64,000 nucleotides of DNA from Plecoglossus altivelis. Its lineage: Eukaryota; Chordata; Actinopteri; Osmeriformes; Plecoglossidae. The position numbers and the translations under genes are program-made. The DNA lies in contig BROE01000011.1 of the NCBI GenBank assembly GCA_036571765.1, positions 4,911,962-4,975,961 on the forward strand. The letters are read 5' to 3'. Below, one piece after another: positions 10,814 to 24,100 of the stretch (its first letter is position 1; every line of letters begins with the position of its first letter). The notes beneath the pieces are model-generated. The model searched no databases, was not told where the DNA came from, and saw only the letters and a list, made by a program, of their open reading frames with translations.

Positions 10814-12646
10814 CGTGCATGTCAAATCAAAAGAGCGCCAACCTTTTCCAGAATCTGCCTGAGGCTAAAGCCGTCAATGCACAGATATAACGGCAGCCAT
10901 CAGAGAAGCAATCCGACATCTATTAAATGTTGGTGGTCCAAACGCCCTGTCACCTCCTCTCTTCCTCTCTTCCTAGGAGGCTGGCGAGCGGTGGATTACG
11001 GGCCACTAAGGCTCATCCTCTTTGATCCTGATGGGATGAGGGCCGAGCACACACAGCCCTGTTCTCCAGAGCAGGCTGGACCTGCGTGCTCTCACTGAGG
11101 AACAGTGAGGAACTTGTAGGCTGCACCGACCAGGGGGAAATAAGTGGTTACCATGGCTGCCCTGCAATGCAAAGGCTAGATGGCCTGATAGCTGCTCTCC
11201 CTACGTACATGCATGACATACACAGACAAGACTGCAACAAAGTGAATCTTCCCTTTGGGTCACAGGCTCGTTGAGCGTTATCTCTTTCTCGTTGCTCATG
11301 GTTTTTCCCTCGTATGTAGGATGCATGCAACACATCACGTGCCATCGATCGATAAACAGTGTCAGTTGTCGCCGCAGAAACTCAGATGGATAAAAAAGGG
11401 TGACCCTGTGAAAGGACTCCTGAGTATTGATCATGTGACTCCTTGTGTCCTTGGAGGAGGCGCGAGGCGAGGTGCCCGTATCTCGGCGGAGGATCGTCGA
11501 GGACGCTTCATTTCATTACAATATTGATCGGAGCGGCGGCGACGGCGGCTGTAGCCATCAAAGTGTGACAGCGTGGCACTTTGCATGCGGTGAGCTCGTG
11601 GTTTTCATGCTAAGTGGTCCAGATACCGCAGTTGGATGGGTTGTACCAAAGCGTTGGACTGGTGTTGTTGTGGTGAGATTATGTAGTCTACTCGGTGCTG
11701 TATGAGAGCTATTATGACTGTCCAGAGATCACCATTAGAAGCGCACACACACACACACAAGATATACCCAGAATGGCGTGCTGACATAACCTCGTTCAGA
11801 TCCCCAGACCTGAAACACCATCTGCATTGAACCAGAATTCCTCCAGCATCCTGATCCACGTAAGGATGCAACAGAGGACGAAATGTCCTCCACCTCTCTG
11901 TCTAGTCTGTGTTTGGATGGTGACCCAGAGAGAAAAGAGACGAGGGCTGAACGGAACAGAGAGTTACTCAGTGTGATAACGTCCCATGCAGAATAGTGTG
12001 TGTGTACTAGTGAGCATGCGTGCATCGTGTCTGTGTGTATGTTTGTGTCAGAAAGCTTTTTCTTCTTCCGCTGTGCCTCAAATCATTTAGATCATACCAG
12101 TATGGTTAAGGCTTCTCTCCAAGCCCTCAGCCATGGACCAATGGATGGAGTAACGTCAGACACAGAGGGAGAGAGTGCAGGTAGAGAAAGATGGTCACCC
12201 ACATAACTCTATTCATGAATCGAAATGTGATTCTCTATATGACTCTCAAAACTAAGAAATTTCGTTTTTTACACTCCTAACCCCTACCTAGCCCCCTCCT
12301 GACCCCCCCAATAACCCCTACCTAACCCACGCCTGCTGCATGAGTTATTAATGATTAGATGCCAAACTGCATGCTCTATTCTTTATTTATTCCTCTCTCT
12401 CTCTTCCTCTCTCTCTCTCCCTCATACCTTGAGGGAGGGTAAGGATTACATTGCATGAGCTGGTATTTCTCTCCACTTACTTGGTCAAATCAGCATGTGG
12501 GCTCCCATCCTCCCCCATCCCTTTTTATCCCCTTGCCTCCCTCTTTCATTCCTTCTCTACCTCCTGTCTTCCCTCTCCCTTCCACCCCCGGCAACTTCCC
12601 TCTCCCTCCTATCTCTCTGTCCTCTCAGCCATGCAACCTATACTTA

Positions 12647-12649
<3 letters not shown>

Positions 12650-12716
<67 letters not shown>
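12650..12716 (+). repeat. Compound (CT)n(CA)n microsatellite
   Basis: About 25 CT units pass directly into about 9 CA units. Confidence 0.97.
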
Positions 12717-14461
12717 TAGCTAGACACTTTACAGTACTTTCACATTCTGGTAGTCCAACTACAGAAAAATATCAATCCATTTTCTGTCTATGGAAACAGC
12801 CACAGAAGCTTGTTGAGGTGAGCAGAGAATCTAGCGGGCCTCCTCAGCAGGCCCATACACACTGTTATTACGCCACACAACTATTACATTATCAAGCGGA
12901 GATTGTACCAGGCCGTGACGGTGGTCCTGAAAGGGCTCTCCAGCCAGACAGGCCCCACAAAAGGAGGGCACACTTTCTCAGTCTCCAGGGAACAAGACCA
13001 TCCTCCGATTCACAGGCATTTATTTGTTTTCCTTCTCTCTCTCTTCCTTTATTCTCTGTCTCTCTATTTGCTTGAAGGGGAAGAGAACATTTATGAGCCA
13101 TACTTAAGGGACTGTTACTTCTCACTGCCATTTAGTCCGGTTTGCTCGGATGCCATCTCTTCTCTTCGCTTTCAATTAAATTGTTGATGAGCGCGCAATG
13201 AATTAGCAATGAGACGCGCAGGAGCGACACAAGCCTACCACAGAGAGAGGCAGGAAAGCATGCCTGCCGCGATGGCAGCAGAGAAAGGGAATGTGGGAAC
13301 ACCCAGATGGCCCGCAACGGCACACAGTTCTTGCAGGATGGAGTATGTATGCACTTTCAATACACAGTGGGACAACAAAACTGAACCAGGACAGAACAGA
13401 GAGGGAGAGAGAGAGAGAAGGGGGGATGGAGGGAGGGAGAGAGAGAGATGCGCTGAAGCTAAGAACGAACACTTTGGAAAAAAAGAGAGAAACTGCTTCT
13501 TTTCCATCCCATTGAACTTCAAGTACTCACTATGTCTTTCTAACGCACAGAATCTGCTTTCAGAAAGGAAAAAGAAGACAGACCTGGTCCAGAAGGCTTC
13601 TGGTTACTGAAGCAAGGTATTCCAATACTGAGGTCAAGCCGTATGTAATGTAATACCAGGGCTAGGCTAGCAAGGCTAGCAGGACATGGGGAGCAGTGAC
13701 TTGCTCAAACTCCTCTCGGAGGTTGTGGGCCGTAATTGGTTATAAGCCCATGAAAGTGCTCCCTTGAAATCAATACAACCGCTAGATCCATTTCCTCTCG
13801 CTATATCTGTCCCTGCTCCCCCCTCTTTCTCTTTCTCTCTCCCCCTCTCTGTTTCTCTCTCCATTCACAAAACAACACATCTCCTCATTTACAATTCCAC
13901 AGAGATTAGGATGGCTCTCTCACAGGGTCTGGTTATGGTTGGATCCTGAGTGTACAGTTAGAGTTCGTGTTCCATTATTTAGTTTCTGCTCTACGGCGGC
14001 ACGGCACGCTCGCACCCTATTATGCCTCGTGTTATCTAACAGCTTGATTGCAGTCTCTCCGTTGATGCATCAAACTCGACCCAGACGACTGCATTCATCA
14101 AACCAAAGAGGAAGAAGACAATCCCCCCCTGTTGCATTGCATGGTGGGAAGATATCGCTCCTGTGATCCGCCATGAGGTTTCCGCCGGGCGCCACAGGGG
14201 AATGCATTATCAGGCTACTCAGACGACAGAAAACACATGGACGTATTGAGATGCAAGAGGCTGATTGCATTTCAGCGCACTCCTCCTGATAGATGAATCG
14301 GCACAGAAATCCTACTGTGCCCCAATCTGGATACTGTCACTGTCTATCTGCAAAGCGGGGTGTGTGTGTTTGTGTGTGGAGGGGGGGAGGGGGGTACAGA
14401 CAAATGGGTAAGGTGGGAGGAGTCCCTGCTGTGGGATATACAAGAGCTAGAGACAGAGATG

Positions 14462-14511
14462 AGAGAGAGGAACAGACAGACAGACAGAGAGAGAGAGACA
14501 GAGAGAGAGAC

Positions 14512-14554
<43 letters not shown>
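14462..14554 (+). repeat. (GA)n/(GACA)n microsatellite
   Basis: GA repeats with GACA interruptions become a pure GA run toward the right end. Confidence 0.93.
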
Positions 14555-14557
<3 letters not shown>

Positions 14558-14950
14558 CCCATAGCCTCTTTTAAACAAAGAACCCCACAACACTACCATT
14601 AAGAAGATCCCTCTGTACGGTAGCTTGTTTACACTGAACCCTGAAGCAAACAAAGAAGGCATGACACTGCTGTACTATCACCCGTGTGGAGTTTTTAGAT
14701 AGCATGCTGGCATTCCAGAGCCCGAGAATGTTCAGCATCTCGTGTGTGTAGTCCCACCATGTTGGCTCTCTCTTTCACAAAGACGACGACTCAGCTCTGT
14801 GACTACCTCTGCTGCCAGCGTGTTGTACCCGCATTGTCCACCCATTCCATGTTAGTACCTTTTATACAGAGCTGAACAATGGTGCAACCTTTCTGTCTTG
14901 ATCGGGCTGTGTGTGAGAGGCTGAAGAGGGAAGGGTCAGAAAGTGCATTG

Positions 14951-14970
14951 TGCGTGTGTGTGTGTGTGTG

Positions 14971-15005
<35 letters not shown>
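14951..15005 (+). repeat. Compound (GT)n(GA)n microsatellite
   Basis: A GT run, a short TATGA junction, then a GA run. Confidence 0.93.
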
Positions 15006-15009
<4 letters not shown>

Positions 15010-16880
15010 AATAGAAATGCATTTTTAGAAAGGAGTTGGTAGACCAAGAGAGTAATCAAGAGAGTGGGAGAGAGGATTTGAGGCAACAGTATCTGACTGA
15101 GGAGAATGTGGAGTGCAGAGAGTTCACGTCTGTGGCTTCTTTCAAGTGATAAGATAGATTCACTCAGGGAATACACATTTGACAAGGTTGCTGCAAAAAC
15201 TACTAGACACTTCGCCCCGTAAATGGAAATCCTCATTCATTTTGCAGTGACACTCGCGCACGCAAACACGCACGCACGCACACACACACACTAAACATTA
15301 GCGACCCCACCTAACCATATTCTGACGCACATGCAGTCGATGCATGCGCATGCTTTCACACACAAACGCGCACAGCGACAAGAACACACTGCACTCAGAC
15401 ACTCACAGACTTTACATCCAGTGAGCACAGTCCAAGATCATGTTGTGGGAATCCATATTTCTCGTTTTGCCCATGAGCAGAGTTGCCTGCCTAGTGCAGA
15501 CTTAACTACTCCAAAACTCAGCCTCTGAGACTGTTAGAGAATTGACAAAACACGATAATCTCCCGTGGGAAGCCCCCCCGCTCCACAGCCACAGGGTTGT
15601 ACCATGAGCAGGGAAGCAACCATAAAATGGGTTGTACCAAGTGTCAGTCAGGGGGCCAGACAGGGTTGGTGTGAGTGTGTGATGTGGACCGTGTCCCTGC
15701 CTCCAGACATGGCAGTCACATCCCACACAACTGGACCTCTCACTCAGATGGTGACCTGGCGACGTGTAACATGTGACAGGGCAGGATTATTATCACCAGA
15801 TTAAGGAATAGCTGCCTGGAGGGAGGGGTGTGGATGCCTGGCCTGGGCTTCCCTCAGCCCAGGATCAGTTCACTTTCCCTGGGGGAGGTAGAGAGAGTGG
15901 GTGGGACAGGGGCTGAAGGCTTTGTTTAGGCAATCTAGATAGCATGGGTCGGAGTGTACAATCATATCGCTGGCTGAGAGAGACGTGCAGTGTTTTGGGT
16001 TCCGTGCCAGCGTTTTTAGATTGAAGCCTTCAGGGAGGGGGCCAGTGGAAAAGGCACGCACACACTATATACTACTCAAAAATACATAGCTCCTGTTTCT
16101 GTTCCTAAAAATAATACAGTTATCTCATGACGCATTCATGTCCGTGCCTTCAGAGAGATGAAATCTAACTATCATGTGGTTCATCTTCTCCAGAGTTAGC
16201 GTTAGCCCAGCTGCTACCTGGAGACTCCAGCTCCGACTCCAAATTTAGCAGTCATGCAATGTTATCTATAAGAGCGGTGTGATAGGCCGATGTGATTACA
16301 TAAGGCGCTTTTGCGTGTGCTCCTTTTGGAAAAGGATGATCACCATGGACACGGACAGGACGAGAAAATGTACTGTTTTACGGAAGGTGAAGTAAAAGAC
16401 AGAAGTCTGATCTGGAACTTCAAAACACATTCTGAAAGATAACCCAATATTTGTTAACGTTTTAAAATGAAGAGTACTAGACTTTGGTCCAAAGTAAATA
16501 ATGTCTAAATGATGAACACAGTGCAACAAGTGAACCTCAACCATCAACCAACCACTCTGGGTTTTAGAACTGTTAACAGTTGAACCCCTGATCAGGTGAA
16601 CAAACTCATTTGGAGGAGTGGGCACACTGCCCCTTCTGGTCTACTCAAATCAATCCAGTCACCTTGACGATGTCTGCGCTAATACCATGATTGGGATCAC
16701 TGCTGCTATAGGTGAGTCACAGAGTGAGTCTCTGTGGTCTGAGGTGGCATCCTATAATCCTCTCATGTCCTCTCACCTCCTCCCATTTAGTAGACTGTGG
16801 GGTGGACCAACTGCACCAGGTCCCACTCTTCAGAGGTTCCCCACCTGCTCCTCTTCCTGGGTGGGAAACAGGGGAGAGGA

Positions 16881-17412
16881 GGCCAAGGGGACAGAGAGGA
16901 GTCATGGAGAGGAGGCCAAGGGGGCACGAGAGGAGTCATGGAGAGGAGGCCATGGGGGCATGAGAGGAGTCATGGAGAGGAGGCCAAGAGGGCACGAGAG
17001 GAGTCATGGAGAGGAGGCCAAGAGGGCACGAGAGGAGTCATGGAGAGGAGGCCATGGGGACATGAGAGGAGTCATGGAAAGGAGGCCAAGAGGGCACGAG
17101 AGGAGTCATGGAGAGGAGGCCATGGGGACACGAGAGGAGTCATGGAGAGGAGGCCAAGGGGACACGAGAGGAGTCATGGAGAGGAGGCCAAGAGGGCACG
17201 AGAGGAGTCATGGAGAGGAGGCCAAGGGGGCACGAGAGGAGGCCAAGGGGACAGAGAGGAGTCATGGAGAGGAGGCCAAGGGGGCACGAGAGGAGTCATG
17301 GAGAGGAGGCCATGGGGACACGAGAGGAGTCATGGAGAGGAGGCCATCAGGACACGAGAGGAGTCATGGAGAGGAGGCCATCGGGGCACGAGAGGAGTCA
17401 TGGAGAGGAGGT
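16881..17412 (+). repeat. 34-bp minisatellite, about 15 units, open in all three forward frames
   Basis: The word GTCATGGAGAGGAGGCC recurs every 34 bases at 16901, 16935, 16969, 17003 and onward to 17207. One irregular 54-base step follows (an extra partial unit near 17227-17260), then regular units to 17397. Since 34 is not a multiple of 3 and no unit carries a stop in any forward frame, all three plus-strand frames are open across the array, giving 34-residue repeats rich in Arg, Gly, Glu and Ser. It is on the strand opposite to gabbr2, with no upstream exon or promoter signal, so I call it a minisatellite rather than a gene. Confidence 0.95.
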
Positions 17413-18104
17413 CGTAACAGCCTGGGGGTGCAGCCCCAGATGGATATATGACGTTTGAGGGCGGGGTCGATAGATCTAGGTGTCATTGCGAGTGTCAGTC
17501 AGTATCAGGAGGCTGGCAGGAGACTGCCAGGGAAACAGACTGTGGAAGCGATACCCTGAGGGTTTCTGTATGGTTAAACCTGTTCTGAGAGACATGCTGC
17601 ACCAAGAGGGAGAAGAGAGGAGGAAGAGAGAGAGCGCAGCAGAAGTGTGCCCACACTGTCCCACTATCTCTCTCCCTCTCTTTCCCTCTCTTTCTCCCCT
17701 GATGCAACATTGATCTGGACCATCTGAATGTGCAGACACATTGTGATTGTGCTTTGCAGTGGTATTGACTTTGTGTTCAATCCTGGGCCATCACTGAGAT
17801 GCATGACGCAGTTGAAGCTATACACCCCCTCTCTCTCTCTCGCTCACAGCTTTAAATCCCCTCCCTTTCTGTGTGAGGGGCATAGGACACACAACCAGCA
17901 TGCACACACACCCTCGCCTCCCGCTAACGAACACACACAGCTTTCTCTCTCTCAGCCTCTTTCTCTGTAGACGTCCCCCTCACAGGGTAAAATAGAAGCA
18001 TTGCTTGATATTCACTCAATGAAATTGGTGTGCAAAATGTTGAGCATGCAACCTTTCTAACCCTGAGGGGGACAGCAGATCGCGGCTTCTCCTGGGAGTA
18101 AGAG

Positions 18105-18240
18105 GCGTGTGTGTGTGTGGTAAGACGCACGTGTGTGTGCGATAAGCGGTGTGTGTGTATGTGTGTGGTAAGACGCGCGTGTGTGTGCGGTAAGCGGTGT
18201 GTGTGTGTGCGGTAAGCCGTGTGTGTGTGTGTGTGGTAAG
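18105..18240 (+). repeat. GT-rich minisatellite with GGTAAG spacers
   Basis: GT runs are broken by repeated GGTAAGACGC or GGTAAGCGG words, which makes about five irregular units of 25-40 bases. Confidence 0.85.
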
Positions 18241-20254
18241 ATTTGTCTTGACTGTTAACAATTGAGTGAACGGTTCCTCTGGGCGACTGCTCCAGTTAGA
18301 CTGTCAGAGAGCCTCTTTGCCATGCAAATTGCTTTGTTTTCTCTCTTTCTTTCCCAGCATCCCCTCAGAGTTTTACAGAAATAAAGGAGGGGGGGGTGGG
18401 GGGTGAAAACACCTAGTCTTTCCCTTTTTGAAATGCAACACTGTCTTAACCCACGCCAGTGGGGTTAGCAGTTGATTTATGACTGCAATGTCAACGGTCA
18501 TCTTCTTCCAATGTGCAGCTTGGTCTGCTCCGCATTGTGATAGCTGAACCATGCTGTGCTATTCCATGCTATGCTATATCAAGTTACTGTGGACTCCAAA
18601 GTGAAAGGAATGACTGAACATTGAAGAGGTTGAGGGTTTTCTATTCATCAACTAACGCAAGGCAAAATACTGTGCGTGGCTGAAAAGTGAGCCAGCGGGC
18701 TTCCAAGTGGCTGCGAGTGTATACGTGTCCTGGACATTTCACCAGAACCTTGATCCTATCCATAGCGCGATTCATCTTCCGTGTGTCTTCTCCTGACATG
18801 CCTCGAGACATGCCTGTCAAAGTAGACACTTGGAAGAAAAATGGCGTCAAGAGCCAGAAAGTACACACTGCAGGAAGCTGTCATAGCATGGAGCTAAGTA
18901 CTGCCTGGTGAACAGAGAGCCTAGGCCTGCTCAGTTCAAGTGTGCATCCTATCAGGTTACTGTTATCCCATCCCTCTTTCTGTTTCTTCTCCCTCTGTTA
19001 TGCTTCCTCTCACTTTCTCCTCTCCCTTTCGCTCTCTCTCTCCCCCCCTCCCCTCGGCGTGTCCGTAGGAGTGTGACGGAGCAGGTAGCTCAAAGAGGAG
19101 CAGGCAGACAGGCTGGCTGCATCCCCATGGAGCATGGCTGGAAGGGTGGAAGGGAGGGAGGGAGGCACTCCCCTTCATTCCCCTCGCTCTCCACCTGCGT
19201 CCCTCTCCCACCCCTTTCTTGGCTTCCACACCCTTCTTTTCCCGTTGTCTTCCATCCGCCCCCAGCTACTGGAGGAAACAGATACAGTACTTCATAAGGC
19301 AGTAAGCCTTTTACACCCCCCCCCCCCCCCGATAAATAATATCATTATCAAAGACAAAGAGAGAATGGAGAAGAAAAAGTGGAGGCAGTCAATTCAGGAG
19401 AGAGAGAGAAGAAGAGAGTGAGAGTGAGAGAGAGAGTGGGAAAGAGAAGGAGAGGTAGAGAAAAGAATAACATCAATGTGCAAAGGAGCACTATAAGCAA
19501 AATGACAGAAGATCTACCGGCCACGCCGCCCTCTCCACCATACTGCTGACCCACTTGCAGTGTCTTCACCTCCCTCATCCCTTCCTTCCGTCTGGCCGTC
19601 CGACAGAGGAGGGAGAGAGATGCCTCCCTCCCTCAACGCCCACGAAGGAGAGAGGGAGAAAGCTGTGCTAGAAATCTGTCCTGCAGCTCCTGCCTGTTCC
19701 TCCCCAGGGAAGCAGCTGCTTCGCCTGTCTACCCAAGGAAACGGGAACCTGTCAGATACCTGGGGTGTGCCTGATTTAGTATCCCAAGCAGACTGAAACC
19801 CACTGGAGCAGTCTTAGAAAATGCAAACTCAAATAAAAATCAAAAACACCTAACTTTATAATATGTCAAGGAGCTAAGGACATTGCCAAGAGAGGAACGA
19901 CAAAGTGAGATAGACTGTGGCTCAAGTGTGTACACACACACACACGCACACACCTGAGCTCACTCTCCTCCATAAGCACTCCCAGACTGACTGTGATTAG
20001 GACATGTTACACTGCCTCAATGCTGGTCAACGTGACCAGGGTGTCAACACTGCTGCCGCTGTGCTGCCCCTCGGCATTCTGGGTAGGCATATCGCTTCTC
20101 ATCTTCGAGATGCAACGCTCCCAAGGTCTTTCAATGTGAGACATGCCATTAGCCATCTTATCTCACTATTTAACCCCTTGTTTATTCTCTTACTTGCCTG
20201 GTTGTCTAGGGCTGGCTGTGGATGTGGTTTAAGGGCTGTAACTGAAACTGGAGG

Positions 20255-20592
20255 CCAGGGTGGCTGGAGTGCTGGGTTGGAGGGATGGAGGGCTGGGTGT
20301 GGAGTGATGGGGCTGAGGGTGGAGTGATGGGGCTGGGTGTGGAGTGATAGAGGGCTTGGAGTGGAGGGATGGGGGAGGAGGGTTTGGGTGGAGGGATAGA
20401 GGGCTTGGGGTGGAGGGATGGTGGCCTGGAGGTGGAAGGGTGGAGGGCTGGGGGTAGAGGGTTGGGGTGGAGGGATGGTGGGTTTGGGGTGGAGGGATGG
20501 TGGGCTTGGGCTGGAGGGATGGTGGCCTGGAGATGGAGGGGTGGAGGGGTGGAGTTCTGGGGGTAGAGGGGCTGGGGTGGAGGGATGGATGC
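20255..20592 (+). repeat. G-rich minisatellite (GGTGGAGGGATGG core)
   Basis: Irregular units of about 30-45 bases built on TGGAGGGATGG and GGGCTTGGGG words. Closely spaced G3-G4 runs on the plus strand make G-quadruplex formation plausible. The plus strand is the template for gabbr2. The long Pro/Ser/His open frame on the minus strand is a by-product. Confidence 0.88.
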
Positions 20593-20929
20593 TTATGCTT
20601 TTGGAAGATGTGTGACTTTGGTGTATTTAAGCGTTGAGTCTTTCGTGTACGATCCACTGTATTACTGTAATCAGTCTGACAGGCTGGAGTCTTATCAGAG
20701 ACTGTGTGTGAGCAGATGTGTTGCTCTGATGAACACAGCCACACTGTATTAGGACAGGACCATACGGTTATGTAAAAGATGCCTCCTCATAGTGATCTTG
20801 CTCTGGATGTTTGCAGAACAGCCAGTATGTTTTTATGTAATCAGGGTGTGTGTGTGTATACAGTATATATATACACACACAGTATATATATTGCTAGCTC
20901 CACTGACAAGCACCATAACGGACAGCCCC

Positions 20930-21145
20930 AGCCCACCTCCTCTCCAGCCCAGCTCCTCCAGCCCAGATCCTCCCCAGCCCTTCTCCTCGCCAGCCCACCT
21001 CCTTCACAGCCCAGATCCTCCCCAGCCCTTCTCCTCTCCAGCCCTTCTCCTCTCCAGCCCAGCTCCTTCACAGCCCAGATCCTCCCTAGCCCACCTCCTC
21101 CCTAGCCCAGCTCCTCCCCAGCCCAGCTCTTCCTCATCCCAGCCC
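20930..21145 (+). repeat. C-rich minisatellite (CAGCCCAGCTCCTCC core)
   Basis: Units built from AGCCCAGATCCTCCCC and AGCCCTTCTCCTC words recur. A 174-aa plus-strand frame across it is Ser/Pro-rich and not a credible gene. Confidence 0.88.
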
Positions 21146-24100
21146 TCTCAAGCTGCACAGACACCACCCCCATCCAAGGAACTGAGAGAAATTAATTACA
21201 CCAGGGGTCGAGTCAATCGCCCATGGATTTTCAATTATTCCTCAAACGGCCTCTATGAAACGACTTCAATTGTGAAAATACACTACCCTATCTGGCCACG
21301 CTCTAGGAAACCTTAGAGCAGTTACAGCAGACAGGCAAGGAGGTCATTCTGATGAACTGCCCTCGACACAAGTTTCATTTTCCAACAATGGGCCTCAGAT
21401 AGACTGTCCTCTGGGGGAAGGGATGAGACATGCTATCAGAGAGCCAGGGTAAAAAAAAAAAAAAAACTTTGGATATTTTCTTACAAACTGACCAGTGACT
21501 CCACCTCCTCCCTATCTTATTTCCCTCTCCGTCTTTCCCGTCACTTCACCCTCTTCAATCTCTTGAATTCTACAGAGGCCAGCAGAGACCAAAAGGCCGT
21601 GAAATAGCAGCGCGTTGTTGAAAGATATCATCACCTGCGCTGAGAGTGAGCACACTTTAGTCCTGAAAGATGAATCTCAACAACCAATCCCAGCACGGTC
21701 TCTACTAGAGAACTGGCTGTTCTCCACACCTTCCCAACCCAGGATCGAATCCTCTTGAGGTGGCTGCCTCCCAGGCTATTCGATGGGCACGGACAAAACA
21801 GTCCGACCGAGGCAACTCCGCAGCGGAGTGATTGATGCAAATGAGATTCAGCTGCATTTACCCAACAACAATGCCGCCGTTACCAAAAACGGAACCAAAT
21901 TTCATTTCGAATCATCATTTTTTTTGCCAAGAGGTTTTTCCAGGCAGGATGAGGCAGAAGAGACTCACCTGAGAGGACTAACAAAAAGACCCCTTGTCTG
22001 TTTTCAGCAGAGGTCTGAAGGGCAGACCCAGTCAGGGACTAACTCCTAATTATGCTAATATGCCCGATTACTCTGCAGTTCTTTGGGAAACACACGAAAG
22101 CACAAAAGCAGAGAGGCTCCTGAGGTCACTAGCCCTCCATAGATACTACTACTAACTAACCCTAACACTTCTTATCGCCCCTATGTAGCTTTTCATCTTT
22201 TTGTTTGACCTCTATTTACCCAGGAAGGTTAAAAGATTGAGATTGGATATCTGTTTCATACTCGTATCCGCAGACACTTGGAGCTTCACACTGCTCCTGT
22301 ATGGATGCCTGCTGCTCAGGTGAGCGTCTATATAGCCCCCTGGGGGGCTGCTTTCTCAGCCTGTCAAAGCCGTAGCAGGAAGAGGCGTGTGTGTCGGTGG
22401 TGCAGGGTGGTAGAGCATGCTGGTAAGATGGAGTTCATTGCCCGATCGATGAGCAAACTAAATATTTCATACACGCCCAGCGTTTGTTGTTGTAGTTTGA
22501 TAGCTGCCATGAATTCCACCTATAAGGTCCCATAAAAACGCAATGCTTTCTCCTATAAAAACGCATATAACATAGATGGGGAGGCAAGCCAAACGGTGCA
22601 AATCATACGACCAGATATGTTCGCACCCACTCACGAGAGACATCGACGCATGTCCACTTGCGACACACATTGACCAACACCTGCCAGTGAGTACGACTCG
22701 TTGCCATTTGCTAATCTGTCATTTAAACTGGGATGGCTGGTTCTAAATATCAACATTATTATCTGCCTGCAGTGGAGGGTGGGGGTGTGTGGGGGGGCCT
22801 GAGTCACTGAATGTTTACTTGGGATATTCCTGGTGGGTTGTAGGGTGGGAGTGTGTGTGTGGTGGGGGGGGGGGGGGGTCGTCTTGTCGGAGGAAGGTTA
22901 CTTTCAATTATTTTCCTATTCATATTTAATTGTGTTTATTGCTGGTAAAGGTCAGCGGCTGTGGCTAGTGTGCCTGTGTGCATTTCCACGACATCAGGCT
23001 GGGAACCCTGCTGCTAGCCAGCGTGCTTCTTTAAAAATGCACAGGGGCGTCGCCGCGGGGGACGGTCACCAGGCGAAGATAACCTATCCAACAACAAACA
23101 TTAGGTAACGCTAAACCAATCAAACCACTTCCGGGTCTTCCCTCACCCTCCCTCACCCTCTCTCACCCACTCACCTTCCCCTCATCTACCTTCCTTCCTT
23201 CTCCACCTTCCCTCCTACTTCACTCCCTCTCCTTCACCCTCACCATGTGTGTGTGTGTGTTTTAAGTGGGTGTGTGTACTGGTTGGAAATTGGTTCACGT
23301 GCTGTTCATATTTACTGAGACGAGGAGTGTGATGTGGACTGGTCTGTGCAATACCAATGCTTTCACCTTCTGTAATCAAGAGTTAACCAGTGTCGGTCTG
23401 TGTGTCTGTGCCTGTGTGTCTGAAATGATGGGATTGTGTCATTGCGCACGAACGCGTGCACGTATGCAAGCGAGTTGGTGGTGCGTGCATGTGTGTCAGG
23501 TTGCAGGAGGGACTGAGACGATCTCCCGCTCCATAATGAGCTCTGCTCACTCTGCTTTGTCTCTCAAGCCTACCTACTCTCAAACCACTAAAACGTTTGA
23601 ATTAAAATTTTAAAGAGGCCTGTGCTGTCCCGTATCCAAGGGACGTTTATATTTAACACTGAGTTTATATGGCGAAGATCACATGGAAAAGTCTGGAATT
23701 CTCTTCCTGTCTCACTGTCTTTAACCACCAGACTGTCTGTCGGAAGGAGAGTGTTTTAAGGGCTGGATCCACAATCAGCCTAAAATACAATTCCCTTTTG
23801 CCATTTTAATTGCTGTGTCATGGCGTTGTGTTGTGCCTCTCCTTATGGAAACGCATGAATCCCACGGTACCCATCCTTTGATCAAGTGAAGTATATTACT
23901 ACAGTGCATGCCTTAAGCTTTAGTGGGTACCGACCATCACTGTGAATAAGACAACATATACATGGTATATTCACGTGTTCAAATTTATACAAATGCAGTT
24001 TATTGGATTGCATGCCTATTCCTGAAGAGGTAGACCACAACCATTCACTGCTCAGTGCTCATAAGAAAAATGACATTTCAATGTGCCAAATGCTCAAAGC

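Noticed and set aside
16618..17451. A 277-codon plus-strand open frame
   Set aside because: It is created by the 34-bp minisatellite; all three frames are open and no family is recognisable. Kept as a repeat and a finding, not as a gene.
20792..21316. A 174-codon plus-strand frame
   Set aside because: It mostly covers the C-rich minisatellite; the non-repeat ends show no homology I recognise.
21735..21760. A GATCGAATCC word resembling a tRNA or SINE B box
   Set aside because: No A box at the right distance and no cloverleaf; too little for a tRNA or tRNA-derived SINE call.
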